This document shows, in pieces, positions 1-8,453 of a stretch of DNA of 23,335 bases (position 1 is the first letter of the stretch; every line of letters begins with the position of its first letter). A program made the translations under genes and the position numbers. This DNA comes from Planctomycetaceae bacterium (GTDB lineage Bacteria; Planctomycetota; Planctomycetia; Planctomycetales; Planctomycetaceae). Under the pieces are notes generated by a model. It was not told the DNA's origin. It worked only from the letters and a program-made list of their open reading frames with translations, and searched no databases. Location: NCBI GenBank assembly GCA_003445035.1, contig DLVV01000028.1, forward strand, positions 1 to 23,335, read 5' to 3'.

Positions 1-1143
1 GGTCGCCTGGTCGATCCCGGCGTCGACATCGTCTCGTTCTACGCCGACCAGTTTCCCAACGGCGACATGGCACGGGATGTCGCCAAGAAATACAACGTGC
101 CGCTGTTCGATTCGATCGAGAAGGCGATGTGCGTCGGTGGAACGTCGCTGGCTGTCGATGCCGTCCTGTCGATCGGCGAACACGGCGACTACCCGGTCAA
201 CGATCTCGGCCAGAAGATGTATCCCAGGAAACGGTTCTTCGACGCGGCGGTGGCGGTGATGAAGCGGGCCGGACGTTACGTACCGCTGTTCAACGACAAG
301 CACTACTCCTACCGCTGGGACTGGGCCCGCGAGATGGTCGATGTGGCACGGGCCAACCGCATGCCGCTGCTGGCCGGCAGCTCGGTGCCACTGGCCCAGA
401 GACGACCGTGCCTGGAACTGCCCCGCGGCACGAAGATCACCGAGGCCATCTCGGTTCACGGCGGACCACTGGAATCCTACGGATTCCACGGTCTCGAGGT
501 GTTGCAGTCGATGGTGGAAACCCGCGGAGAGATCGGCGAGACCGGGATCGCACGGATCCAGGTGCTCGAGGGCGAGGCGCTGTTCGATGCCGCACGCCAG
601 GGGCGGTGGTCCCTGGACCTGGCCGAGGCGGCGATGCTGGCCGAGCTGGATCGACGGCCGCGATCGATGACGCGGTTGCTATCCGGCCACGAAAACTCCA
701 AGCCGCACGCGATCCTGGTCGAGTACCGCGACGGACTGAAGGCAGCGGTGCTGAAAGTCGGCAACGATTCCAACCGCTGGAATTTTGCGTGTCGCGTGGC
801 CGGGGAATCCAAGCCGAGGGCCACGGCCCTGTTCAACGGCCCGTGGGGCAACCGCTGCCTGTTCAAGGGACTTTCGCACTCCATCCAGTCCATGTTCATC
901 CACGGCCAGGAGCCGTACCCGGCCGAGCGGACCCTGCTGGTCACCGGGGCCCTGGATACGGCCGTCCGCAGCTACCACGCCGGGGGAAAGGCCCTGGACA
1001 CCCCCCACCTGGACGTCACCTACACGCCCACCGATGTCAGCGACTTCCGGGAAAACGGTCGCAGTTGGCAGGTCATCACCAAGCACACACCTCAGCCTCG
1101 AGGTTTCGAACCCGGAGACCACAAGTTCCTGGACCAGGATTGA
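1..1143 (+). CDS. Probable Gfo/Idh/MocA-like oxidoreductase family protein (5' truncated)
   Basis: The frame is open from the first base, so the gene begins upstream of the window; the ATG at 67 is internal. About 380 codons are visible and the stop is TGA. The first visible part reads as the second half of a Rossmann fold (VDIVSFYADQF, then DVAKKYNVPLFDSIEKAM), the usual arrangement in Gfo/Idh/MocA-type sugar oxidoreductases, where a strand-helix pair follows the dinucleotide-binding loop. The loop itself is not in the window. The middle contains EHGDYPVNDLGQKMYPR, which I associate from memory with uncharacterised planctomycete proteins, and a C-terminal region rich in beta strands. No signal peptide can be judged because the N-terminus is missing. 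Substrate and reaction are unknown. That it is coding is secure; the family is an inference. A secreted esterase follows 30 bases later on the same strand. Confidence 0.8.
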   Translation, partial: GRLVDPGVDIVSFYADQFPNGDMARDVAKKYNVPLFDSIEKAMCVGGTSLAVDAVLSIGEHGDYPVNDLGQKMYPRKRFFDAAVAVMKRAGRYVPLFNDKHYSYRWDWAREMVDVARANRMPLLAGSSVPLAQRRPCLELPRGTKITEAISVHGGPLESYGFHGLEVLQSMVETRGEIGETGIARIQVLEGEALFDAARQGRWSLDLAEAAMLAELDRRPRSMTRLLSGHENSKPHAILVEYRDGLKAAVLKVGNDSNRWNFACRVAGESKPRATALFNGPWGNRCLFKGLSHSIQSMFIHGQEPYPAERTLLVTGALDTAVRSYHAGGKALDTPHLDVTYTPTDVSDFRENGRSWQVITKHTPQPRGFEPGDHKFLDQD

Positions 1144-1173
1144 ATCGCCATCACTCTCACCGGACAACACACC

Positions 1174-2070
1174 ATGATCGACCGCCTGACGCTGCTCGTC
1201 CTGGTCCTCATCCTGGCCGCACCGACCCTCGCCCAGGACAACTACAAGCTCGGCCCCGACTCGATGGCGCAGGAAGGTGTTCCGCAGGGCACCGTCACCC
1301 AGCACAAGTGGACCAGCAAGAAGATCTTCCCCGGCACCGTTCGCGATTACTGGATCTACGTTCCCAAGCAGTACAACGGCAAGACCCCCGCGGCGGTGAT
1401 GGTTTTCCAGGACGGCGGAACGTACGTGAACACCAGGCGGTCGTTCCGTGTGCCGACGGTTTTCGACAACCTGATCCACAAGGGCCAGATGCCAGTCACC
1501 ATCGGCATCTTTCTCAACCCCGGTGTCATCCCGCCGACCAAGGCCGGTGGCAAGCCGCGGCGGAACCGCAGCTTCGAATACGACACGCTCAGTGGCCAGT
1601 ACGCCAGGTTCCTGCTCGAGGAAATCCTGCCGGCGGTGGGCAAGCAGTACAAGTTGACCGATGACCCCACCATGCGGGCCATCGGTGGCATCAGCTCCGG
1701 AGGCATCTGTGCCTGGACGGTGGCCTGGGAACGCCCCGATCGATTCCGGAAAGTGCTCAGCCACGTCGGCAGCTTCACCAACATCCGCGGCGGCCACGTC
1801 TACCCGGCATTCATCCGCAAGACCGAACCGAAGCCGATCCGCACCTTTCTGCAGGATGGCACCAACGACCTCGACAACCTCCACGGCAGCTGGCCCCTGT
1901 CCAACCGCCAGATGGCCGCCGCCCTGAAGTTTTCCAAGTACGACCACAAGTTCGTGATGGGCACCGGAGGTCACAACGGTCGGCACGGCGGAGCCATCCT
2001 GCCCGAATCGCTGAAGTGGCTGTGGCGGGGCTGGAACGGAAAGACGACCGCCACCTCGAAGGCCAAGTGA
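1174..2070 (+). CDS. Secreted alpha/beta-hydrolase, enterochelin esterase-like
   Basis: A 298-residue protein with an N-terminal Sec signal peptide (hydrophobic residues 5-19, likely cleavage after ALA near residue 20). The mature part follows the esterase D / Fes-like pattern: [11 protein letters not shown] (residues 57-67) opens the fold, VMVFQDGG (76-82) is the oxyanion-side strand, and GGISSGG (171-177) is the GxSxG nucleophile elbow with Ser174 as likely catalytic serine. An acidic residue in [10 protein letters not shown] (225-234) and a histidine in [11 protein letters not shown] (263-273) complete a plausible triad. It probably hydrolyses ester bonds outside the cytoplasm. In planctomycetes such genes often sit with sugar and SMP-30 genes, as here, so a carbohydrate ester is a reasonable guess but not shown. 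No clear Shine-Dalgarno sequence precedes the ATG. It lies 30 bases after the upstream gene and may be co-transcribed with it. Confidence 0.88.
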   Translation: MIDRLTLLVLVLILAAPTLAQDNYKLGPDSMAQEGVPQGTVTQHKWTSKKIFPGTVRDYWIYVPKQYNGKTPAAVMVFQDGGTYVNTRRSFRVPTVFDNLIHKGQMPVTIGIFLNPGVIPPTKAGGKPRRNRSFEYDTLSGQYARFLLEEILPAVGKQYKLTDDPTMRAIGGISSGGICAWTVAWERPDRFRKVLSHVGSFTNIRGGHVYPAFIRKTEPKPIRTFLQDGTNDLDNLHGSWPLSNRQMAAALKFSKYDHKFVMGTGGHNGRHGGAILPESLKWLWRGWNGKTTATSKAK

Positions 2071-2125
2071 ATCGCTGCCGCCCACCACTCCACACTCCAT
2101 CGAGACATCTCCGCAGGTGACCTCC

Positions 2126-3037
2126 ATGCCCCGCCCCGAACCGTTCGTCCGCTTCCTGGCCACCTGCCTGCTGGTGCTGTCCGGCTCGACCGCTTTCGCC
2201 CAGGACATGCCGCTGACGCAGGTCCTGTTGCCCGGCGAGGGCTGGCAACTGGTCGGCAGCGGTTACCGTTTCACCGAGGGTCCGGCGGTTGACGCCAAGG
2301 GCAACGTCTTCTTCACCGACATCCCCAACGACCGGATCCACCGCGTTGACACCGCGACCGGCCAGGTGACGGTCTTTGCCGAGAAGACCGCTCGGACCAA
2401 CGGCCTGATGTTCGGCAAGGACGGACTGCTGTACGGCTGCCGCAACGGAGACAAGCAGGTGGTGGCCTACGCCGCCGACGGCAGCCACACCGTGATCGCC
2501 AGCGACATCCCCTGCAACGACCTGGTCGTCGGCAGTGACATGAGGCTGTTTGTGACCGATCCGGGAAACAACCGCGTCTGGACGATCGACGCAAAACGGC
2601 ACAAGAGAGTGGTCGCCGAGGGGATCAGCCCCAACGGGGTGATCCTGTGGCCCGGGGAGGGCACGCTGGTGGTGACCGAACGGAACAAGCCACACCTTTG
2701 GACCTACCGCGTCGAACCCGACGGCAGCCTGTCTCATCGCGAACGGTACTACCTGCCACTGAGACTGCTGCCCGGTCGCGACCGTCCCGGCTCCGACGGG
2801 ATGGCGGTCGACACCAACGGCCGGCTGTACGTAACCACCTCCGCCGGAGTGCAGATGTTCGATCCGACCGGGCGGATGGGCGGAGTGATCGGCAAACCGC
2901 ATCGGGGGTCCCTGGCCAACGTGGTCTTCGGAGGCCCGAAACGAAACATGATGTACGTCACAGCCGGCGACCGGGTGTACCGGCGAAAGACCAAGGTCCA
3001 GGGCGTGGCGTACTTCCTGAAATCTCCCTCACCGTGA
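2126..3037 (+). CDS. Secreted SMP-30/gluconolactonase-like beta-propeller protein
   Basis: A 303-residue protein. I chose the ATG at 2126 because AGGTGA lies five bases upstream and the protein then begins with a clean signal peptide (residues 1-26, cleavage near AFA-Q); a GTG at 2117 in the same frame overlaps that ribosome site. The mature part is a six-bladed SMP-30 propeller: FTEGPAVDAKGNVFFTDI (49-66) contains the first metal-binding glutamate (E51), CNDLVV (130-135) and SPNGVI (168-173) supply asparagines, and GSDGMAVD (222-229) contains the acidic residue of the divalent metal site. Family members are Ca/Zn-dependent lactonases acting on sugar lactones such as gluconolactone. Export suggests an extracytoplasmic lactone or a related sugar derivative as substrate. 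It follows the esterase by 55 bases on the same strand. The exact substrate is not predictable. Confidence 0.9.
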   Translation: MPRPEPFVRFLATCLLVLSGSTAFAQDMPLTQVLLPGEGWQLVGSGYRFTEGPAVDAKGNVFFTDIPNDRIHRVDTATGQVTVFAEKTARTNGLMFGKDGLLYGCRNGDKQVVAYAADGSHTVIASDIPCNDLVVGSDMRLFVTDPGNNRVWTIDAKRHKRVVAEGISPNGVILWPGEGTLVVTERNKPHLWTYRVEPDGSLSHRERYYLPLRLLPGRDRPGSDGMAVDTNGRLYVTTSAGVQMFDPTGRMGGVIGKPHRGSLANVVFGGPKRNMMYVTAGDRVYRRKTKVQGVAYFLKSPSP

Positions 3038-3059
3038 CGCTGATCGGACAGGCCTCCTC

Positions 3060-4658
3060 ATGCCTTTGCGGGTGACCAACGTCCGGCTCCCGGTGACGCT
3101 CGACGAACAGCACATCGGTCCCGAGCTGGCCCGAAGGCTGGGGGTCGATCTGCCGGAGGTGACCGGCTGGAGGTTGCTCAAGAAGAGCCTCGACGGACGT
3201 TCCCGCAACAACCTCAAGTTCGTTTATTCGGTCGCCGTCGAGATTGCCGACGAGGAGAAACGGCTGGAAGCACTCGTTCGTCGCGAAGGTGTCGACCGGT
3301 ACCTGCCCAAAACCTTCGATGATCCGCCACCGGGTCCCACACCGCTGGAGGAACGCCCGGTGGTCATCGGTTCGGGGCCGGCCGGGTTGCTGGCGGCCCA
3401 CTTCCTGGCCACCCGCGGCTACCGGCCGCTGATCCTGGAACGCGGGCCGGGCCTCAAGGACCGCGTCGGCAGCATCCGCGAGTTCGATCGTGGAGGAGAA
3501 CACGACCCCGACGACAACTACCTGTTCGGTGAAGGCGGAGCCGGGACATTCAGCGACGGCAAGCTGACCTGCCGGTTGTCGGGTCCCGATGTCGACTGGG
3601 TGATCGAGAAGTTCGCCGAGTTGAGCCGGCAGCCGTCGGTGGCCTGGGAACAGCGGCCCCACCTGGGCAGCAACCGGCTGCCGTTCGTGGTGCGGAACTT
3701 CCGCCGCGAGATCGAAGCCGCCGGGGGCGAGTACCGGTTCGGATGCCGGTTCGAGGGAATCGAGATCGAGGACGGACGGCTGGTGGCGCTGGCCACCAGC
3801 CAGGGACGCATCCCCGCCTCGCTGGCCATTCTCGCCATCGGGCACAGTGCGCGAGACACCTACCAGATGCTGGCCGAGACGGGGATCCCGATGGAACCCC
3901 GGGCGTTCCAGGTGGGCTTGAGAATCGAACAGCCCCAGGACCAGATCGACGCCGAAGCGTACGGCCGGCCCGAGTACCGTGACCTGCTCGGAGCCGCCAA
4001 CTACAACCTCGTCGCCAGGGGCGACCGTGACGTCTACACCTTCTGCATGTGTGCCGGTGGGCACATCATTCCCAGTATCTCCGAACCCGAGATGTTCTGC
4101 ACCAACGGCATGAGCAACTCGCGGCACGACACACCGTTCGCCAACAGCGGCCTGATGGTGACGATCGAGCCGGAGGAATTCGGGTCGGACGATCCGCTGG
4201 CCGGGGTCCGGCTGCAGCAGCAGTTCGAATCGATGGCGTACCGCCTGGGCCGCAGCGAGTACCTGGCACCGGCACAGAGAGCCTCGGATTTCCTGGCCGG
4301 ACGCTCGCCCAACCCGGTAAGCCGGATCGAAACGTCCTACCAGCGGGGCAGCGTGCCGGCATCGCTGGAGATGCTGCTGCCGTCGACGGTGATCGCGACC
4401 ATCAAGTGGGCGCTGCCATTGATCAACCGCAAGTACCACAAGGCGTTCCTGCCCGAGGCGGTGCTGGTGGGTCCGGAGATGCGAGGCAGTTCGCCGGTGC
4501 GGATTGTCCGTGACCGCGACACGTTTCAGTCGCCTGGTTGCAATGGGCTGTTTCCGGTGGGCGAGGGAGCCGGATTCGCCGGCGGCATCATCAGCGCCGG
4601 CGTCGACGGCATGAGAGCCGCACGGGCGATTGTCCGCGAGTTTGCCACCGTGGAGTGA
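3060..4658 (+). CDS. FAD-dependent dehydrogenase, COG2509-like
   Basis: A 532-residue cytoplasmic flavoprotein. Residues 1-85 form the N-terminal domain typical of this family (TGWRLLKKSLDGRSRNNLKFVY is its hallmark region, residues 35-56). The FAD-binding Rossmann motif follows: VVIGSGPAGLLAAHFLATRG, with the GxGxxG glycines at 104, 106 and 109 and the ribose-binding glutamate at 127. GEGGAGTFSDGKL (about 157-169) and the C-terminal GEGAGFAGGIISAGVDG (about 501-517) are the other conserved flavin-contacting segments. Length matches the family (about 520-540 residues). The physiological substrate of these proteins is not established. It begins 22 bases after the SMP-30 gene with no Shine-Dalgarno sequence, so it may be the last gene of that transcript, although its function looks unrelated. 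It converges on uvrC, leaving only 10 bases between the two stops. Confidence 0.92.
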   Translation: MPLRVTNVRLPVTLDEQHIGPELARRLGVDLPEVTGWRLLKKSLDGRSRNNLKFVYSVAVEIADEEKRLEALVRREGVDRYLPKTFDDPPPGPTPLEERPVVIGSGPAGLLAAHFLATRGYRPLILERGPGLKDRVGSIREFDRGGEHDPDDNYLFGEGGAGTFSDGKLTCRLSGPDVDWVIEKFAELSRQPSVAWEQRPHLGSNRLPFVVRNFRREIEAAGGEYRFGCRFEGIEIEDGRLVALATSQGRIPASLAILAIGHSARDTYQMLAETGIPMEPRAFQVGLRIEQPQDQIDAEAYGRPEYRDLLGAANYNLVARGDRDVYTFCMCAGGHIIPSISEPEMFCTNGMSNSRHDTPFANSGLMVTIEPEEFGSDDPLAGVRLQQQFESMAYRLGRSEYLAPAQRASDFLAGRSPNPVSRIETSYQRGSVPASLEMLLPSTVIATIKWALPLINRKYHKAFLPEAVLVGPEMRGSSPVRIVRDRDTFQSPGCNGLFPVGEGAGFAGGIISAGVDGMRAARAIVREFATVE

Positions 4659-4668
4659 ACCCACTCCC

Positions 4669-5991
4669 CTACTCGCCCAACGTGCTCTTCCGGCGAAGGA
4701 TGTGGTGGTAGTGCTGAGCGAACCGATGGGCCTCGTCACGGACATACTGCAGCAGCCTGAGTCCGAATCCGTGGCGCGAGAGCCGCCTGGGCTCGGCCTC
4801 GCCCGGGACATAGACCTCCTCTTCCCGCTTCGCCAGGGAAATCGTGAACGGCGGATCGACCCCGATCACCTCCATCGCCTCCAGTGCCGCGTTCAACTGT
4901 CCCTTGCCACCGTCGATCAACAGGATGTCGGGGAATGCTTCGCCCTCCTGGGCCAACCGTCCCAACCGCCTCGAAACGACCTCGCGGATCGAACCGTAGT
5001 CGTCGACACCGTCGACTGAACGAATGCGATACCGCTTGTAACCGTGCTTGAAGGGCAGCCCGTCGATGAACTGCACCAGGCTGGCCACTGTCTGGCCTCC
5101 CTGCAGGTGCGCGATGTCGACGCCCTCGATCCGCCGGGGCGTCTCCTCGAGTCCGAAAACCTGCTTCAGGCCCGACAGCCCCTTCTTTGGATCGACATAG
5201 AAAACCTCCGGTTGAGCGTGTTCCTCGAGATCCCCCCTCAGATCCAGGTCCTCCAGTGCCTGGATCTCGTCACGGATCCGGGCCGCTTTCTCGTAGAGCT
5301 TCTCGGCCGACGCCTGTTGCATCTCCCGGTCCAACTCCCGCATCAGCTTCACACGTCCCCCGTCAAGAAACGTCTGCAACCGGCGGATGTCCCGGCGGTA
5401 GTCCTCCTTGCTGATCCGCAGGTTGCACGGCGCCGTGCACTGGTCGATGCTCGCCAGCAGGCACGGTCGAAACCATTGCCAGCGTTCATCACCATCGTCG
5501 ATATCCAGCGAACAGGTGCGAAAACGGAAGATCCTCTGCAGCACCGCGATCGCGCCCCTGAGCTGCTTGGCGTTGGTGAAGGGGCCGTACAGCCGGGTAC
5601 CGCGGTCCTGCGGTGTGCGGGTGAATTCGACCCGTGGAAAGTCCTCGCGAACGAACACCTCGAGATACGGGAACGTCTTGTCGTCCTTGAGCTCCTGGTT
5701 GAACTTCGGCTGAACGTCCTTGATCAGCCGCGCCTCCAACAGCAACGCGTCGACCTCGCTCTCCGTCTCGATCACCTCCACGTCGCGGATCTCCGGCACC
5801 AGTCCCGCGGTCCGCATCTCCTGGGCTGCCGCGGTGGTGAAATAGCTGCCGACACGGCTCCGCAGGTTCACCGCCTTGCCGATGTAGATCACCCGGGCGT
5901 CTTCGTCCTTCATCAGGTAGACGCCCGGTCCGGTCGGCAACTGCCGTACCGTCTCGCGCAACGTCTCGGAGGTTGCGGGATCGGCGGTCAT
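4669..5991 (-). CDS. uvrC: UvrC-type excinuclease subunit, short form lacking HhH domain
   Basis: A 440-residue protein, far shorter than the usual 590-620. UvrC makes both incisions around a DNA lesion during nucleotide excision repair. Visible parts: a GIY-YIG nuclease (GVY at 23-25, YIG at 36-38, catalytic-type Arg near 44-46); four cysteines at 160, 177, 185 and 189, spaced like the proposed Fe-S ligands of E. coli UvrC; a UvrB-binding UVR helix pair (about 215-250); and the RNase H-like nuclease (GVDIAHLQGGQTVAS at 290-304, LLIDGGKGQL at 357-366, RDEAHRFA at 418-425). The protein ends at RRKSTLGE where others continue into the (HhH)2 DNA-binding domain, and the linker before the RNase H domain is also short. 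The stop is TAG and the opposite gene begins ten bases on, so nothing is hidden downstream. Its ATG overlaps the stop of the upstream ligase gene by four bases, implying translational coupling. Confidence 0.93.
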   Translation of the reverse strand: MTADPATSETLRETVRQLPTGPGVYLMKDEDARVIYIGKAVNLRSRVGSYFTTAAAQEMRTAGLVPEIRDVEVIETESEVDALLLEARLIKDVQPKFNQELKDDKTFPYLEVFVREDFPRVEFTRTPQDRGTRLYGPFTNAKQLRGAIAVLQRIFRFRTCSLDIDDGDERWQWFRPCLLASIDQCTAPCNLRISKEDYRRDIRRLQTFLDGGRVKLMRELDREMQQASAEKLYEKAARIRDEIQALEDLDLRGDLEEHAQPEVFYVDPKKGLSGLKQVFGLEETPRRIEGVDIAHLQGGQTVASLVQFIDGLPFKHGYKRYRIRSVDGVDDYGSIREVVSRRLGRLAQEGEAFPDILLIDGGKGQLNAALEAMEVIGVDPPFTISLAKREEEVYVPGEAEPRRLSRHGFGLRLLQYVRDEAHRFAQHYHHILRRKSTLGE

Positions 5992-7103
5992 TTCGGCTGG
6001 TTCACCTCGAGCATCCGCCGGACCACCTCGCGACGACTGTCGGTCTCATCGAAAATCGCCAGCTGCTGGCGGCTGCCGGTGGCCGACGGCAACAACGACG
6101 CACTCTCGAGCTCCGACACACAATCCAGGCTCTCGGCCGTTGGCCGCAACACCTCGATCAACCGGTCGATCGACTGCTGCACCGAGTACTGCTGGTAGTC
6201 ATCGCTGTTGACCAGTTCGGCGTCCGGCCCGAACCGCGTGGCCCGCCACTTGTTCTGCTGCACCATCATCGGATGGTACTCCGACTGGTAAGTCCCCCGG
6301 TCAATTTCCTCGGACATCGCCTGCACCATGCACTGCACCGCCGCGGTCAGGGCCAGCACCTGCCCCAGATTGGCCGGCATGTCGCAGACACGGATCTCGA
6401 CCGTGCCGAAGAGATGGTGAGGCCGGATGTCCCACCAGATCTCGCGAATCGTGTTGATGAACCCGGTGTCGACCAGGTGGGAGACCAGCCAGATGTACTC
6501 GCTCCAGTTCCGCATCCGGTGAGGCAACCCGGCCGTCGGCAGTCCTTCCATGATCTTCGATCGGTTGGAGTGCATGCCGGTGGCGCGACCTTCCCAGAAC
6601 GGCGAGTTACTCGAGAGCGCCAGCAAAAGTGGCAGGTGCCGGAGCATCCGGTCACAGATCATCACCGCCTTGTCACCGCTGTCGACCCCCACGTGCACGT
6701 GCAGTCCGAAAGTGACCAGGCGGCGGGCGACATCCTGCATCAACTCGACCAGCTCGAAGTACCGATCGTTGACGGTGATCTCCTGCGACCGCCAGCTTGA
6801 AAATGGATGCGTCGCAGCCCAGAACAACTTCAGGCCCAGGTCATCGGTCACCCGCTCGACCGCCGTGATCGTCGAGGCCAGGTCCTCTCCCGCCTCGGCC
6901 ACGGTCCGGCAGACCCCGGTATTGATCTCCATGTAACACTGCATCAGTTCCGGCTTGACCCGGTCGGCCAGTTCGGGCGGCAACCCCGCGATCACCTTCT
7001 CGATCGAACTCGAAAGAGACAATGTCTCGGCATCGACCAGTTGCAGTTCGATCTCGACCCCGATCGTCGGAGATTCGTTGCGAGTGAATTCCAGAGTCGG
7101 CAT
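5988..7103 (-). CDS. YbdK-type carboxylate-amine ligase (GCS2 family)
   Basis: A 371-residue ATP-grasp-like ligase of the glutamate-cysteine ligase 2 family. Diagnostic pieces are IGVEIELQLVD (14-24), which carries metal-binding glutamates, then LMQCYMEINTGVC, the central FGLHVHVGVDSGDK, and EIRVCDMP. The length is normal. Members have weak glutamate-cysteine ligase activity in E. coli (YbdK), while related enzymes join other amino acids in actinobacterial pathways, so the true substrate remains open. The start is secure: AGGAGG lies ten bases upstream of the ATG. It is the middle gene of a tight trio, with the M20D amidohydrolase ending seven bases upstream and uvrC overlapping its stop by four bases. 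The adjacent amidase suggests metabolism of a gamma-glutamyl or similar amide compound, which is inference only. Confidence 0.9.
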   Translation of the reverse strand: MPTLEFTRNESPTIGVEIELQLVDAETLSLSSSIEKVIAGLPPELADRVKPELMQCYMEINTGVCRTVAEAGEDLASTITAVERVTDDLGLKLFWAATHPFSSWRSQEITVNDRYFELVELMQDVARRLVTFGLHVHVGVDSGDKAVMICDRMLRHLPLLLALSSNSPFWEGRATGMHSNRSKIMEGLPTAGLPHRMRNWSEYIWLVSHLVDTGFINTIREIWWDIRPHHLFGTVEIRVCDMPANLGQVLALTAAVQCMVQAMSEEIDRGTYQSEYHPMMVQQNKWRATRFGPDAELVNSDDYQQYSVQQSIDRLIEVLRPTAESLDCVSELESASLLPSATGSRQQLAIFDETDSRREVVRRMLEVNQPK

Positions 7104-7109
7104 GATCCC

Positions 7110-8426
7110 CTAACCTCCTGCCTCATCATGCCGGTCACTGCCGGATTCGGGGAGTCCGTTCTGTTGCGACAGGCCCCACAGCAGCGCGGCACGGACCATC
7201 ACTCGCGCTCCCGGCACCAGCGCCATCTCATCGATGTCGAACTCCGGCGTGTGCAGCAGGTGCCCCCCCTCGGTACCGCTGCCCAGGCGAAACATGCTCC
7301 CGGGGACCTCCTGCTGGTAGACCGAAAAGTCCTCACCTCCCATGCTCGGCTGCTCGATCCGCCGCACCGCGTCCTTGCCGGCGACCGCCAGGGCCGCCTC
7401 TTCGATCGCCGTCGTGACACCCATGTCGTTGCGAACCGCCTCAAGCGAAGCGCGGAACGAGACCTCGATCTCAGTCGCCGTCAACGATGCCACGCCAGCG
7501 GCAATGTCCCGGATCCGCTGCTGCAACACCGTGTCGTCTCCTATCGCCACGGTCCTCAACGAACCCAGCATTTCGACCTCGTCGGGAATCACGTTGGGAA
7601 GAGTGCCTCCGCTGATCCGCCCGATCGAGAACACCGACGGCTGTCGGGAATCGACACCCCGTGGCAATTGGCCGTAGAGGGTGGAGGCGAGCGAAACGGC
7701 AGCCGCAAGCGGATCGCGGGACTGGTGAGGTCGCGCGGCATGGCCACCCCGGCCGTGAACCCGGATCTCCACCTCGTGGCACACCGCCGTCAAGGGCCCG
7801 AACCTGACGCCGATCTCCCCGGCCGGACTCTCCGGATCAACGTGCAGGCCCAGGATCGCATCAACACCGTCGACAGCGCCCTGTTCGACCAGCCACTTCG
7901 CTCCGAGACAGATCTCCTCGGCCGGTTGAAACAGGTACCTCAAGTGCACCCCGCATCCTGGTTCCAGCCCGGCTCCGTCTGAACCCGCGGCCACAGCCAG
8001 CGCAACACCCGCAACGATCGTCGAATGAACATCGTGCCCGCAGGCGTGCATCACGCCATCCCGGCACGAACGGTATTCGACCGACTTGGCATCCTGGATC
8101 TTCAAGGCGTCAATGTCGGCTCGCAGGGCCACCCGTGGAGCGTCCGGTCCGGGAGTCCCGATCGTGGTATCGGCGATCAGGCCCAGCCCGTCTCGGAGCA
8201 CCCGTGGCTGGAGTCCCGCCTCGCCCAGTCGCCCGGCCAGGTACTCGGTCGTCTCCCGCTCCTGGCCACTCGGCTCCGGATGCCTGTGCAGGTGCCGCCG
8301 CATCCCAACCAGCAGCTGGCGATTCTCCTCGAGCCAACCGTCGATCGGTCCACAGGCGGACTCGACCAACTGGCGGGCCTGGCCAGAGACTGTCGCATGC
8401 GGCTCGTGATTGGGCGGTCGGGTCAT
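7110..8426 (-). CDS. M20D-family metal-dependent amidohydrolase
   Basis: A 438-residue cytoplasmic metallohydrolase of the peptidase M20D group (hippurate, N-acyl-amino-acid or IAA-amide hydrolases). Metal-site features: HACGHDVH (127-134) with Cys129, His131 and His134; the catalytic/metal glutamates in FQPAEE (166-171); His195 in LGLHVDP; and His392 in LLHTPEFD. The lid or dimerisation domain lies between about 215 and 330 (VHGRGGHAARPH at 223-234). It has no signal peptide. GGAGG ten bases upstream supports the ATG. It is read 27 bases after the D-2-hydroxyacid dehydrogenase gene and seven bases before the YbdK-like ligase, so a common mRNA is likely. The acyl or amide substrate cannot be told from sequence. 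Confidence 0.92.
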   Translation of the reverse strand: MTRPPNHEPHATVSGQARQLVESACGPIDGWLEENRQLLVGMRRHLHRHPEPSGQERETTEYLAGRLGEAGLQPRVLRDGLGLIADTTIGTPGPDAPRVALRADIDALKIQDAKSVEYRSCRDGVMHACGHDVHSTIVAGVALAVAAGSDGAGLEPGCGVHLRYLFQPAEEICLGAKWLVEQGAVDGVDAILGLHVDPESPAGEIGVRFGPLTAVCHEVEIRVHGRGGHAARPHQSRDPLAAAVSLASTLYGQLPRGVDSRQPSVFSIGRISGGTLPNVIPDEVEMLGSLRTVAIGDDTVLQQRIRDIAAGVASLTATEIEVSFRASLEAVRNDMGVTTAIEEAALAVAGKDAVRRIEQPSMGGEDFSVYQQEVPGSMFRLGSGTEGGHLLHTPEFDIDEMALVPGARVMVRAALLWGLSQQNGLPESGSDRHDEAGG

Positions 8427-8453
8427 CGTGGGACGTCCTCCAGGGAGGTCATC

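Noticed and set aside
679..2208. Long antisense ORF (509 codons) over the first two genes
   Set aside because: It is opposite well-supported genes, has low-complexity composition typical of GC-rich shadow frames and no recognisable domain.
4659..4671. uvrC as a second stop-codon recoding case
   Set aside because: The stop is TAG, not TGA, no HhH-like sequence follows, and the convergent gene ends 10 bases away.
2958..4811. 617-codon antisense ORF over the FAD dehydrogenase
   Set aside because: Shadow frame of a conserved flavoprotein; no motif and no start signal.
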